Notes: generated from the letters alone by a model not told the origin. A DNA stretch of 26,879 bases from Symbiodinium natans (GCA_905221605.1 CAJNDS010002458.1:387501-414379), one strand, 5' to 3'; positions 7,101-13,584 are shown, counted from the stretch's first letter. Made by a program: numbers and translations.

Positions 7101-7954
7101 CAGGATTTACATATTATTCTGCATTTTTTTTTGGGGGGGGGGTTCTTAAACAAATAGCAGCTTGATTAGGGTTTAGGGTTTAGTGTTTGTGGCTTGGCTA
7201 GGAAGATGTCTATAGGGTGTTTGCACGACTTTGCAGGATAGTCCACAAGTAGCATCCCTTGACCTTCTTTAGGGTTTAGGGTTTCGGGTTCAGGGTTTAG
7301 GGTTTGTGGGCAAACCCCTGCCTCGGACTTCGCCAACATCGTGTGGCTCGTCCTTCACCAAGTATCATACATATGAGTCTGCAAATATGAGTATGGAAGA
7401 GAAGCGGCTGCTGATGCAAGACGCCGAGCCCAATCAGCAAAAAACCCTAAACCCTAAACCCTGAAACCTAAACCCTAAACCCTAAACCCTAATGAAAGCA
7501 AGCCTGTTGGGAAGTGGGGGGGCGGTAACTCGTCTCGGCTGTACTGCGTTCACCAAAGACATGATGTGGACGATCTAACCCTAAGGGTCCATGTACCCCA
7601 ATAGGGGACACTTACGCCTTAAAGTACCTCCTATATAAGGACTTTGGGGCCCAAGTACACAAAAGTAAGGTACATGGACTCTTAGGGTAAAGCCTATAAG
7701 TAAGCAGCAAGCACTACATCCAACACCCCAAAGCCTCACCACTCGGCATCCTGAATCTTAAGCTCCCCTAAACTCCAAACTCTAAACCCTTCTCCCTAAA
7801 CCCTAAGCCCTAAAGCCCAAGCCCTAAACCCTATCAAACCTAAACCCTAAACCCAACAACTTCCTTCTCATGCCATTCGGCAGTCTTCGACGCGCCTATC
7901 TACAGACGTGGGCGGCTCTCTCTGCTGGAAGGTGCCGAGCTGCAACCTGAACTG
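1126..7954 (+). CDS. DPH6: Diphthine-ammonia ligase (DPH6/ATPBD4 family), eight exons, both ends incomplete
   Basis: DPH6 uses ATP and ammonium to amidate diphthine on elongation factor eEF2, the last step of diphthamide synthesis in the cytosol. Proposed exons: 1126-1164, 1630-1672, 2546-2565, 2923-2979, 3650-3716, 6420-6530, 6941-6982, 7884 to about 7954. Phases join exactly at all seven junctions. The product reads in order VEDLTLLLQEVLE, AFPDVSAVSCGAIL, SDYQRCR, VEHVCSRLNLKVLAFLWRQ, DQSLLLQQMIAG, IVKAA, LGVEHTWLEP, KKWG, VHVCGEGGEYE and FDAPIYRR, matching the order and spacing of DPH6 as I recall it (for example SDYQRxRVExVC, DQSLLLQQMI and GVHVCGEGGEYET); about five residues (AASQA) are extra. 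Donors are GC three times, GA three times and GT once; acceptors are AG|G except the last. The SGGKDS ATP-binding motif and start were not found. The exon 8 end and remaining C-terminus are unresolved; a C-terminal RidA-like domain, present in some DPH6 proteins, was not seen. Confidence 0.9.
1264..1345 (+). repeat. Degenerate TTTAGGG tract in DPH6 intron 1
   Basis: TTTAGGG units mixed with TGTAGGG and TTCAGGG; a CCCTAAA tract (1530-1612) lies later in the same intron, so both orientations occur in one intron. Confidence 0.85.
1429..1497. mobile_element. Small TIR element family I (TTTACCTACAGT), 69 bp
   Basis: 12-bp perfect terminal repeats in DPH6 intron 1. Confidence 0.75.
1630..1672 (+). 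CDS. DPH6: DPH6 exon 2 (AFPDVSAVSCGAIL)
   Basis: Acceptor TTCAG|GCC; 14 codons plus one base; GA donor after CTGA. The family reads xxVxAVSxGAIxSDYQR here. The leftover A joins GT of the next exon to give the conserved Ser. Confidence 0.88.
1739..1855. mobile_element. Family F element, inverted and diverged, in DPH6 intron 2
   Basis: Shares CTATACTAACTGTAGTTAAG and the CTAATTTTAGGATCCTT units with the reverse complement of 19635-19758; ends degraded. Confidence 0.8.
1905..2083 (+). repeat. Nine-base variant array (TTTATAGGG / TTTACAGGG)
   Basis: About 18 units of nine bases alternating TA and CA, ending in a direct head-to-head junction with CCCTAAA at 2084. The 88-codon open frame over it (GFIGFTG repeats) is a by-product. 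Confidence 0.92.
2084..2167 (-). repeat. Uniform CCCTAAA array
   Basis: About twelve perfect units, inverted relative to the array on its left. Confidence 0.95.
2424..2512 (-). repeat. CCCTAAA tract in DPH6 intron 2
   Basis: Near-perfect units with a few CCCCAAA and CCCTAAG variants. Confidence 0.9.
2546..2565 (+). CDS. DPH6: DPH6 exon 3, a 20-nt microexon (SDYQRCR)
   Basis: Acceptor CCAAG|GT and GC donor CGC|GCAGG. Only 20 nt, yet it encodes the invariant DYQR and restores the frame between exons 2 and 4. The open frame around it reads in other frames, so an ORF finder would miss it. Confidence 0.85.
2634..2676 (+). repeat. TTTAGGG tract in DPH6 intron 3
   Basis: Six perfect units; a CCCTAAA tract (2824-2875) lies further on in the same 357-bp intron. 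Confidence 0.9.
2923..2979 (+). CDS. DPH6: DPH6 exon 4 (VEHVCSRLNLKVLAFLWRQ)
   Basis: Nineteen codons, phase 0 at both ends, acceptor CTGAG|GTGGAG, donor CAG|GACCC (GA donor). This is one of the best conserved blocks of the family (RVExVCxRLxLxxLAxLW) and is near-unambiguous. Confidence 0.93.
2981..3058 (-). repeat. CCCTAAA tract starting two bases into DPH6 intron 4
   Basis: The telomere-type repeat begins immediately at the GA donor (CAG|GACCCTAAACCC), so the 5' splice site is itself partly made of the repeat. Confidence 0.92.
3091..3309. mobile_element. TIR element family C (CATACCCC), split by family B
   Basis: Left end GCATACCCCTTGGGCATACC and right end GGTTTGGGGGTATGTTGGA, interrupted by the element at 3138-3247. 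Confidence 0.75.
3138..3247. mobile_element. TIR element family B (TTGGGATGTTCCCCC) with 8-bp target duplication
   Basis: Terminal repeats TTGGGATG...CATCCCAA with inner TAACAGTCCTTA-type pairing. Flanked on both sides by GGGGTATG (3130-3137, 3248-3255): an 8-bp duplication fits the hAT superfamily. Inserted in a family C element. Confidence 0.88.
3514..3636. mobile_element. TIR element family G (TTCATGGGTTCC) in DPH6 intron 4
   Basis: 12-bp perfect ends and a longer imperfect C-rich/G-rich stem. Ends 13 bp before exon 5; GG|GT lies in the left end and CCTAG just beyond the right end. Confidence 0.85.
3650..3716 (+). CDS. DPH6: DPH6 exon 5 (DQSLLLQQMIAG... IVKAA)
   Basis: Acceptor TTGCAG|GACCAG; 22 codons plus one base; GA donor after GCTA. 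The DQSLLLQQMI block is the same as in plant DPH6 as I recall it. The exon begins 13 bp after the right end of the inverted-repeat element at 3514-3636. Confidence 0.93.
3727..3847 (+). repeat. TTTAGGG array, about 17 units
   Basis: Nearly uniform; begins about ten bases after the exon 5 donor and runs into the TIR element at 3848. Confidence 0.95.
3848..3991. mobile_element. Family A element in DPH6 intron 5
   Basis: 20-bp perfect terminal repeats CCTTGGAGGTTCATGGTACT (3848-3867, 3972-3991). No TA duplication remains; it follows directly on the TTTAGGG array. Confidence 0.9.
4419..4477 (+). mobile_element. Family B left half
   Basis: TTGGGATGTTCACCC and ACAGTACTTAATGGGGATT, then truncated. 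Confidence 0.65.
4508..4594. mobile_element. Family C element, uninterrupted
   Basis: TCAATATACCCCCTTGGGCA ... GGCTTGGGGTATGTTGA, 87 bp. A further right end lies at 25745-25775. Confidence 0.8.
4806..4925 (+). repeat. Dispersed repeat K, copy 1
   Basis: CTTTGTGGTGCTTT ... GGCAGCTAAAAAAA ... AAGTGCAACCAAG; reverse copy at about 18492-18593. The open frame 4809-5054 over it is therefore suspect in its first half. Confidence 0.75.
5050..5330 (+). repeat. TTTAGGG tracts separated by an 85-bp open island
   Basis: Tracts 5050-5155 and 5246-5330 flank an island open in one frame for 35 codons. No exon is claimed because DPH6 has no insertion at this place. Confidence 0.85.
5396..5431 (+). repeat. 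Poly(C)-poly(A) tract
   Basis: About eleven C then more than twenty A. It could mark the 3' end of a retrocopied RNA, but the sequence upstream is telomeric-type repeat and no target duplication is visible. Confidence 0.85.
5649..5750 (+). repeat. Dispersed repeat J, copy 1
   Basis: Shares GGTTACTAGGA, TTTGGGTTCCC, AAAGGGGCAC and TAGGTTGCTCTTGGGTC in order with 23329-23446. Ends are imperfect inverted repeats. Confidence 0.7.
5780..5857 (+). repeat. Short duplication including telomere repeat
   Basis: GAGAGTGTCAGGACATGCAC (5780) recurs as GAGAGTGTCAGCACATGCAC about 53 bp on, with CCCTAAA units between. Confidence 0.85.
5998..6104. mobile_element. Family B element
   Basis: TTGGGATGCTCCCCC ... 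GGGGAACATCCCAA with long stem; the pairing extends into flanking GGGG/CCCC, no clear duplication. Confidence 0.88.
6420..6530 (+). CDS. DPH6: DPH6 exon 6 (GVLTPEH... LGLGKKWG)
   Basis: Acceptor AAGTAG|GG; 36 codons; GC donor after TGGG. Reads FGVLTPEHRPSFLG then VEHTWLEP and YVLGLGKKW, aligning with GLxPxxHLGKxLxxMEPxLxxLxxKYG of the family, with about five inserted residues (AASQA). The frame stays open to 6592, but ending at the GC donor joins directly to VHVCGEGGEYE. Confidence 0.9.
6941..6982 (+). CDS. DPH6: DPH6 exon 7 (VHVCGEGGEYESA)
   Basis: Acceptor GAAGCAG|GTGTCC, donor GCGCAG|GTGCC (the only GT donor of the seven). It encodes the family hallmark GVHVCGEGGEYE, where human DPH6 has the same string followed by T. 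Confidence 0.95.
7022..7147. mobile_element. TIR element family H (AAGAACCCCCCCCC) in DPH6 intron 7
   Basis: Perfect 15-bp ends ending in homopolymers: AAGAACCCCCCCCC and GGGGGGGGGTTCTT. Confidence 0.82.
7579..7687. mobile_element. TIR element family D (CCCTAAGGGTCCATGTACC)
   Basis: 19-bp terminal repeats differing at one base, in DPH6 intron 7. The outermost bases are themselves CCCTAAG / CTTAGGG. Confidence 0.88.
7884..7954 (+). CDS. DPH6: DPH6 exon 8 (VFDAPIYRRGRLSLLEG...), 3' end uncertain
   Basis: Acceptor TTCGGCAG|TC. The joined codon GTC continues GGEYESA as VFDAPIYRRGRL, aligning without gaps to the family's TLDCPLFKKKI. Possible donors are GAAG|GT (7931), CTG|GC (7954) and GAGG|GA (7961). 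No later DPH6 exon was recognised before the ankyrin gene. Confidence 0.8.
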
Positions 7955-8257
7955 GCCGAGGGAGAGGGCTTAGGGTTTAGGGTTTAGGGTTTAGGGCTTT
8001 AGGGCTTTAGGGCGGTGGGGCTTTGGGGCTTTAGGGCTTGGGGGTTGAGGGTCTTAGGGGCTTAGGATTCATGGTTTCAGGCTTTTCAGGCTCAGGCCAA
8101 GCTTTGAAGGCCTAGTTATACTACCCAGGAGCTGAGAGGGTTTTTGAAATGTACCCGATAGCACCATACAACAGTGTACCAAATTGGAGGTTTGGCTTCG
8201 TATGGTTTTTCATTTTCTGCGGGGTTGGGGAGGGGGGCGGGGGCTCAACCCTAAATT

Positions 8258-8413
8258 GCAAGCTCTACCAAAGCTTCCGAAGATGTTTGGCATTATCCAG
8301 TTTGCCCTGAAATCTGTGAACTTTTCCCAGAGACTCCATTATTCCCCTTTTTGAAGTGTAACACATTGGGGGTGTATTCCTTATATTGTAAGAGGTATCC
8401 GAATAGAATTTAA
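8258..8413 (+). CDS. Exon-like open segment between DPH6 and the ankyrin gene
   Basis: Fifty-one open codons ending in TAA 8411-8413, reading ASEDVWHYPVCPEICELFPE and TPLFPFLKCN. It could be a terminal exon, but I know no DPH6 extension like it. The - strand is also open here (8265-8456), which weakens the call. Confidence 0.25.
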   Translation, partial: ASSTKASEDVWHYPVCPEICELFPETPLFPFLKCNTLGVYSLYCKRYPNRI

Positions 8414-8619
8414 GAAATGGAAATCTTCCAAAATCAGGGTACCCTGAATATACCACAAACTTTATAATTCTTGGTAAAGGAGCGGGGTGCTCTGTTTTGG
8501 GATTCGGAGAGAGGCTACTGTCACATGGATGTTTTCAGTTTTTTGCCTTGTGATTTTTGGCGGTTTTCGGAGTTTAGGGTGTGAGGGTTTAGGGTGTAAG
8601 GAAGGGGTTTATGGTGCCA

Positions 8620-8796
8620 GGGGTCCTGCATGCCTTCTTCAAGCTAACCAAGGGCTTATTTCGAACACTCCCTTGTCCTCCAGCGCTCATATCCATACAG
8701 CCCAGCTGTGAAAGATGTGAGCAAGTGTTTAGGGCCTACCTGACCAGACAGGAACCTGTTCCCGCCCGTCTCGAAAAGTCTAAACCCTAAACCCCA
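8620..8796 (+). CDS. Exon-like open segment, two frames open
   Basis: One frame reads VLHAFFKLTKGLFRTLPCPP and runs about 55 codons to a TAA in telomeric repeat; another reads CLLQANQGLISNTPLSSSAH and stops near 8711. No family recognised. Confidence 0.18.
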
Positions 8797-9031
8797 AACC
8801 CTAAACCCTAAACCCTAAACAGCTTGACGAGAGCCCTTGAAGCGCTTGGGAGCGCTCTGTGTGTCCATGGGTTATAAGTACCTTAGTTAGGCTTAGGCTT
8901 ATAAGTGATTCTAAGTAGTATCGTTACCTTTCTTATCACCCGACTTACAAAGTCCTCTGATCCTTTAAGTATCCTTTGCGCGTTGCATCCTGGCGTGGAC
9001 AGCCAGTTTAGGTTTGAGACTCGAGACCGGG

Positions 9032-9369
9032 ATGCTCCGCGTTTGGGGGATGTCGGGCGCAGAGCTCTGCTCCCTCACCAAGGAGGAGCTGACTGAGGAG
9101 TTGAAGGTCGTCGCTGATTTGAAGCTCCACTTGCGCAAGCTGCACGGCTTTCCTCCGTGCCTCCAGGAGCTATTAGATGGCAGCAGGAAACTGGAGGATG
9201 CTGTGACCTTGGAGACGCCATGGGACATGCAGCTCTTGCTGAAGACTTCCTCCACGGGGACGGAGGCTGCGAAGATGTCGATGAACATGGAATTCTTCGA
9301 GGCCGCCTTCAAGGGCCCCACCGAGGCTGTCCAGTTGCTCTTGGCAGCTGGTGCTGACTTGGATTTCAG
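9032..9369 (+). CDS. Ankyrin gene exon 1 (ubiquitin-like domain, first ankyrin unit)
   Basis: Ends at TTTCAG|GACTTC (GA donor, phase 2). The unspliced frame would stop at 9394 inside telomeric repeat. Dinoflagellate messages usually get a trans-spliced leader; TTTAG|G at 9010 is a possible leader acceptor, by inference only. Confidence 0.75.
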
Positions 9370-10897
9370 GACTTCAGGAACCCCTAAACTCTGAACCCTG
9401 AACCCTGAACCCTAAACCCTAAACCCTAAACCCTAAACCCTAAACCCTAAACCCTAAACCCTAAACCCTAAACCCTAAACCCTAAACCCTAAACCCTAAA
9501 CCCTAAACCCTAAACCCAAACCCTAAACCCTAAACCCTGAACCCTGAAGCCCTGATAGAGGATGACCCAAACAGCCCTCATCTCCGCACGTGGCAGTGGC
9601 CACGTGGAGAGTGCGGATTTGCTCCTGGGAGCCGGTCAGGACATGGACTTGATAGACCGGCTTCTAGGTTGAGGGTTTAGGGTTTCGGGTTTAGGGTTTG
9701 GGGTTTAGGGAATAGGGTTTAAGGTTTTTGGTAGTTGCTTTTGTATTTTTGTTCACAAAAAGCCCAAGAGGCTATTCAAAATCTGATTTTTTACTAAGGT
9801 TCTAAGGGGAGTATAGGTTTGGTATGACAGCTCTCGTGTCCGCGTGCGACAGTGGCCACTTGGAGATCGCACGTGTACTGGTGGAAGCCGGTGCGCACAT
9901 GGACTTATCGGACCGGTTGGGCAGGACAGCGCTCATGTCCGCATGTGAGAAGGGCCACCTGGAGATTGCACGCTTGCTCGTGGAAGCTGGTTGCAACATG
10001 GACCTGAGGAACCATGCTCGTAAGACAGCTCTCATGTCCGCATGCGAGAATGGCCACCTGGAGATCGCACGCTTGCTGGTGACAGCCGGTGCAGACAAGG
10101 ACTTGACAGACTCGTCTGGCACGACAGCTCTCATGTCCGCATGTGCCAAAGGCCACCTGGAGATTGCACGCTTGCTCGTGGAAGCCGGTGCGGACAAGAA
10201 CTTGACAGACTTGTCTGCCAGGACAGCGCTCATTTTCGCCTGTGGCAAAGGCCACCTGGAGATTGCACGCTTGCTCGTGGAAGCTTGTTGCAACAAAGAC
10301 CTGAGGGACGATCTCCTTAAGACAGCTCTCAACTCCGCATGTCGAAATGGCCACCTAGAGATTGCACATTTGCTGCTGAGAGCTGGTGCAGACAAGGACT
10401 TGACAGACCGGCATGACATGACAGCTCTCATGTACGCATGTGAGAAAGGCCACCTGGAGATCGCACGCTTGTTGGTGGACGCCGGTGCGGACAAGGACTT
10501 GACGGACAGGTTTGACCGGACACCTCTCATGTTCGCTTGTGGCAAGGGCCACCTGGAGATTGCACACTTGCTCGTGGAAGCTGGTTGTAACAAGGACCTG
10601 AAGGACGATGTTCGTAAGACAGCTCTCATGTCCGCATGCGATACAGACCACCTGGAGATCGCACGCTTGCTGGTGACAGCCGGTGCAGACAAGGACTTGA
10701 CAGACTCGTCTGGCACGACAGCTCTCATGTCCGCATGTGACAAAGGCCACCTGGAGATTGCACGCTTGCTGGTGGAAGCTGGTTGTAACAAGGACCTGAG
10801 GGACGATGGCGGCAAGACAGCTCTCATGTCCGCATGTGAGAATGGCCACCTGGAGATCGCACGCTTGCTGGAGACAGCCGGTGCAAAGAAGCATTAG
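9032..10897 (+). CDS. Ubiquitin-like plus ankyrin-repeat protein, three exons
   Basis: Proposed exons 9032-9369, 9561-9659 and 9817-10897, joining to 505 residues. The start is ATG 9032 (MLRVWGMSGAEL); in-frame codons upstream begin only with TTG at 9014. Residues 1 to about 75 look like a ubiquitin beta-grasp domain: LKLHLRKLHGFPPCLQELL and LEDAVTL parallel ubiquitin's IQxKEGIPPxQQRLIF and LEDxxTL. A partial ankyrin unit follows (EAVQLLLAAGADLDF), then one in exon 2 (TALISARGSGHVESADLLL), then ten 33-residue units and a shortened eleventh in exon 3. Such proteins are numerous in Symbiodiniaceae; ankyrin repeats bind partner proteins, but the partner is not inferable. Intron 1 (9370-9560, GA donor) is almost pure CCCTAAA repeat; intron 2 (9660-9816, GC donor) contains TTTAGGG. 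Both acceptors are AG|G. The loop at the exon 1-2 junction is two residues short, so that donor is less certain. Confidence 0.82.
9392..9548 (-). repeat. CCCTAAA array forming ankyrin-gene intron 1
   Basis: About 22 units, mostly perfect in the middle, with CCCTGAA variants at both edges. It occupies 82% of the 191-bp intron. Confidence 0.96.
9561..9659 (+). CDS. Ankyrin gene exon 2 (one ankyrin unit)
   Basis: Acceptor ATAGAG|G after the CCCTAAA tract, GC donor at CCG|GCTTC. Reads MTQTALISARGSGHVESAD, LLLGAGQDMDLID. Joining to exon 3 gives IDRFGMTALV with the same loop length as the other units. Unspliced, the frame stops at 9670-9672. Confidence 0.75.
9817..10897 (+). CDS. Ankyrin gene exon 3 (eleven ankyrin units)
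   Basis: Acceptor GTATAG|GTTTGG. Ten full 33-residue units (first MTALVSACDSGHLEIARVLV) plus one cut short as LLETAGAKKH and TAG. The open frame itself is certain. Units 3-4 and 9-10 are nearly identical, a higher-order duplication of six units (594 bp). An equally long open frame on the - strand (9802-10827) is a by-product of the repeat. Confidence 0.93.
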
Positions 10898-11315
10898 TTC
10901 GCCAGCTACAACTGAAACATTAGCTCTGTTGGAAAGCCAGCTCTCATGTCCGCATGTAACCATGGCCACCTGGACATTGCACGTTTGCTGGTGGACGCCC
11001 GTGCAGACAAGGACTTGACACCAGTTTGCCAGGACAGCTCTCATTTTAAATTCGCTTGTGGCAATGGGCACCTGGAGATTGCACGTTTGCCGGGGGGAAG
11101 CTGGTGCCGACAAGGACGCCACAGCTGCTGGACAGCTTTCCAGCTACCACATGACCATGGTTACGGGGGAGATTGTCCGTTTACTCTCACAGGAATCCTC
11201 GGACTTGCGCTGGCATGCGCTTTTGTGCAGTGCGGAGAGGGCTTTTTCTCATAATGGGCGATGCCGCCCACCTCCCATGCAACCTAGGTTTTGCGGTGCT
11301 GGCCCCTTCGTCTAA
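10898..11315 (+). pseudogene. Decayed ankyrin units downstream of the stop
   Basis: At least three more units continue past TAG 10895-10897 but in broken frames: ALMSACNHGHLDIARLLVDA (from 10940), FACGNGHLEIARL (about 11050, after two frame changes that nearly cancel), then a one-base gain near 11090 shifts the frame to EAGADKD, and a diverged unit LSSYHMTMVTGEIVRLL, ending at a stop at 11313-11315. Either the protein was once longer and lost its end, or an unrecognised intron around 10890-10935 restores it. Confidence 0.7.
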
Positions 11316-11710
11316 GGTTTTGGGGTGTACTTAGAGTCGAATTAAAACTACGGTTTAGGGTAAAGGGTTTAGGGTGTAGGGACAGGGCCCCTAAACCCTA
11401 TAAACCCTAAACCCTAGCCTAAACCCTAAACCCTAAACCCTAAATCCCGTTTGGGGCCTTAGGCAAGAAGTCCGAGGTTGAGGCCTCAAGAGCTTTCGGG
11501 TTGAAGGTTAAGTTTCGGGGTTGCGGACTTTAGGGTTCTGGGTTTAGGGTTAAAGTTTAGGGTTTAGGGTTTAGGGTTTAGGGTTTAGGGTTTAGGGTCC
11601 CGCCAGTACCGGCTGTAAAGGGTCCGAAGCCCTAAGCAAACCCACATTCAACAAGCTGTTTCTTCTGAACTGACATCGCCCGGGTTCCTGGGTCCACATA
11701 CCCCTAAACC

Positions 11711-11770
<60 letters not shown>

Positions 11771-11880
11771 ACCCTAAACCCTAAACCCTAAACCCTAAAC
11801 CCCAAGCCGCCACAAGCCCTAAACCCTAAACCTGAAACCTAAGGGATTAGCTTTTAGGCTGCAGCCTTTAGCCTCCATCG
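11316..11880. other. No gene seen
   Basis: Telomere-type tracts (11346-11450, 11538-11598, 11700-11800), the CCCTCAA array, and one short open island (11466-11530, KKSEVEASRAFGLKVKF). Confidence 0.6.
11709..11771 (-). repeat. Uniform CCCTCAA (TTGAGGG) array, nine units
   Basis: Exactly 63 bp of one variant, joined without a gap to CCCTAAA units on the right (to about 11800). Confidence 0.96.
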
Positions 11881-12045
11881 TTCCCCCTATTATAGACCCT
11901 ACTAAGCCTTTCAAAGTGTGGCATAAGCCCTACTAAACCAATTTGGGGCTCTTATGACTCGACTTATAACCTAATTTAGGATCCTTATAACCAAATTTAG
12001 GGCTCTTATGACTCGACTTATAACTAGGGGGTGCCCCTCCTTGTA
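11881..12045. mobile_element. Family F element with an internal tandem duplication
   Basis: A TCTTATGACTCGACTTATAA unit occurs twice; the right end is AGGGGGTGCCCCTCCTTGTA. Left limit approximate. Confidence 0.7.
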
Positions 12046-12255
12046 GGGTTAGCTTATGATAAGATGGCGTTCTCTGAGCCCGCGAAACCAATTTCCAACC
12101 TGCATGGCGGTTTGCCTGCCCCAGGTGCTGTGGAGGCCGCCAGTTGGAGTTAGCTTTAGGGTTTAGGGTTTAGGGTTGAGGGGCTGCGTTTGTATGGTGA
12201 TGGAAGTAAGATTTGGGCTTTGCACTTCACGCCTAGCTTGAGGCCTACAGCCTTG

Positions 12256-12518
12256 CTTGGAGTTCATGGCACCTATTCACCCACTTGTTAATCTGGGTTT
12301 TGGAGTACGAAACTTTAATACTTTTTTTGGTTATGGGTTCCTATTTTTGCTATTTATACTATATACACTGAAAAGTATACCTTTTTCCAGGGTCTACTCC
12401 AAAGTAGGGTAATGTATAGCTTACAACCCAATTTTTACCATACGAAGGTACTTTAGGGGCTTATAAGTGGGTTGCAAGTATACTGACTATTCGATTACAC
12501 GTACCCTGAACCTTCAAG
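12256..12518. mobile_element. Family A element interrupted by a family E element
   Basis: Diverged ends CTTGGAGTTCATGGCACC and GTACCCTGAACCTTCAAG enclose the complete element at 12298-12404, so the outer copy is older. Confidence 0.75.
12298..12404. mobile_element. TIR element family E (CTTTGGAGTA), nested
   Basis: TTTTGGAGTACGAAAC ... AGGGTCTACTCCAAAG, inserted in the family A copy at 12256-12518. Confidence 0.82.
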
Positions 12519-12535
12519 TGTAGTTTAGGGTTTAG

Positions 12536-12589
12536 GATGCCTACGCCCTGATTGATTCGCGGACCCACACCCTGGATGTGGCCTGAAAC
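12536..12589 (+). CDS. Exon-like segment DAYALIDSRTHTLDVA
   Basis: TTTAG|GAT acceptor-like start, 16 codons, then GCCT|GA donor-like end or TGA. It follows the AG|G rule of the two real genes. Short, with no homologue recognised. Confidence 0.22.
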
Positions 12590-12707
12590 CTAAAACCCTG
12601 AACCCTGAACCTTAAATCCTAACCCAGAAACCCTAGCCCTAAACCCTAAACCCTAGCCCTAAACCCTAAACCCTAAAACCCCTAGAGAACCAAACCGGCC
12701 CATGCAG

Positions 12708-12774
12708 GCCATTCCCCATCCTTCTGGTGAGGGCGACGGCGTGTCGCTGATGCAGCTAAGGCCCCGCGCTCGTG
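12708..12774 (+). CDS. Exon-like segment AIPHPSGEGDGVSLMQL
   Basis: CATGCAG|GCC start and possible CTAAG|GC donor at 12760. GC-rich island between telomeric-type arrays, composition like a coding exon. May belong with 12536-12589; function unknown. Confidence 0.25.
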
Positions 12775-12837
12775 GGTTTTAGGGTTTAGGGTTTAGGGTT
12801 TAGGGTTTAGGGTTTAGGGTTACGTGAGCCTAGGGTT

Positions 12838-12860
12838 TACTTGGAGGTTCATGGTACTTA
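12838..12860 (+). mobile_element. Family A left end only
   Basis: TACTTGGAGGTTCATGGTAC sits at the TA of a TTTAGGG-type repeat; no right end found nearby. Confidence 0.75.
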
Positions 12861-13480
12861 CTAACCACATATAGCTGTACTTCTAACCCACTTATGAGCC
12901 CCTAAATACCTTAGGGCTTAGGGATTCTTGAAATAGTTTTTTAATCTTTGGGTATAGTGCTGCAATTCCTAAGGAACAGCTAAAAGTATAGTTTTTGCCA
13001 GGGTTCCAGTTCAGTATAGAGGGAGGGTTCAGAGTTCAAGGCTTAGCGCTTATAAGAGTTTCGGGTTTAGGGCTCCAGGGGCTGTAGGGCTTTCAGGGCT
13101 TTCGGGCCACGTGGTTTTTGGGCGGTTTCGGGGCTTTGGGGCCTTGGGGTTTTAGAGCTTCTGGGGTTGGGGCTTGAGGCTCGTTTGAGAGACATGTTGC
13201 CCGCCGTCCCTTGAGATAAGGTTTGCAAGGCCGGCCTAAGCCCTAAACCCTGAACCCTGCACCCTACACCCAACACCCGACACCCTACACCCTGCAGGGT
13301 AGACTCTTGGGACATCCCTATCTCCGCTTGGCAATCAAGCTTTTCGGGTTATGTGTGTAGGGTTTAGCTCCAGGCTTCTCGGGTTTGCGGTTCGGAACCC
13401 TTTTGTAGGGGGCTCAGAGGCATGAGCATCGGAACTGCCGGAACTGCTGCATCCTGAGCCCTGGGCCGTACTGAAACTGG

Positions 13481-13584
13481 GCTTTGGAGCACTATACTTT
13501 AATATTTTTTTGTTCTGGGTTCCTATTATTGCTACTTATTACCTAAAAAGTATATACTTTTTTTTCCAGGGTCTACTCCAAAGC
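13481..13584. mobile_element. Family E element, second copy
   Basis: GCTTTGGAGCACTATACTTT ... CCAGGGTCTACTCCAAAGC; interior shares GGGTTCCTATT with the first copy. Confidence 0.82.

Noticed and set aside
9802-10827. 341-codon open frame antisense to the ankyrin exon
   Set aside because: Stays open only because the sense repeat unit is copied eleven times; SKRAISRW-type repeats mirror GHLEIARLL on the other strand.
13067-13315. 82-codon - strand open frame
   Set aside because: Mostly translated CCCTAAA/TGTAGGG-type repeat (GCRVLGVGCRVQG, KALKALQPLEP); no unique coding content.
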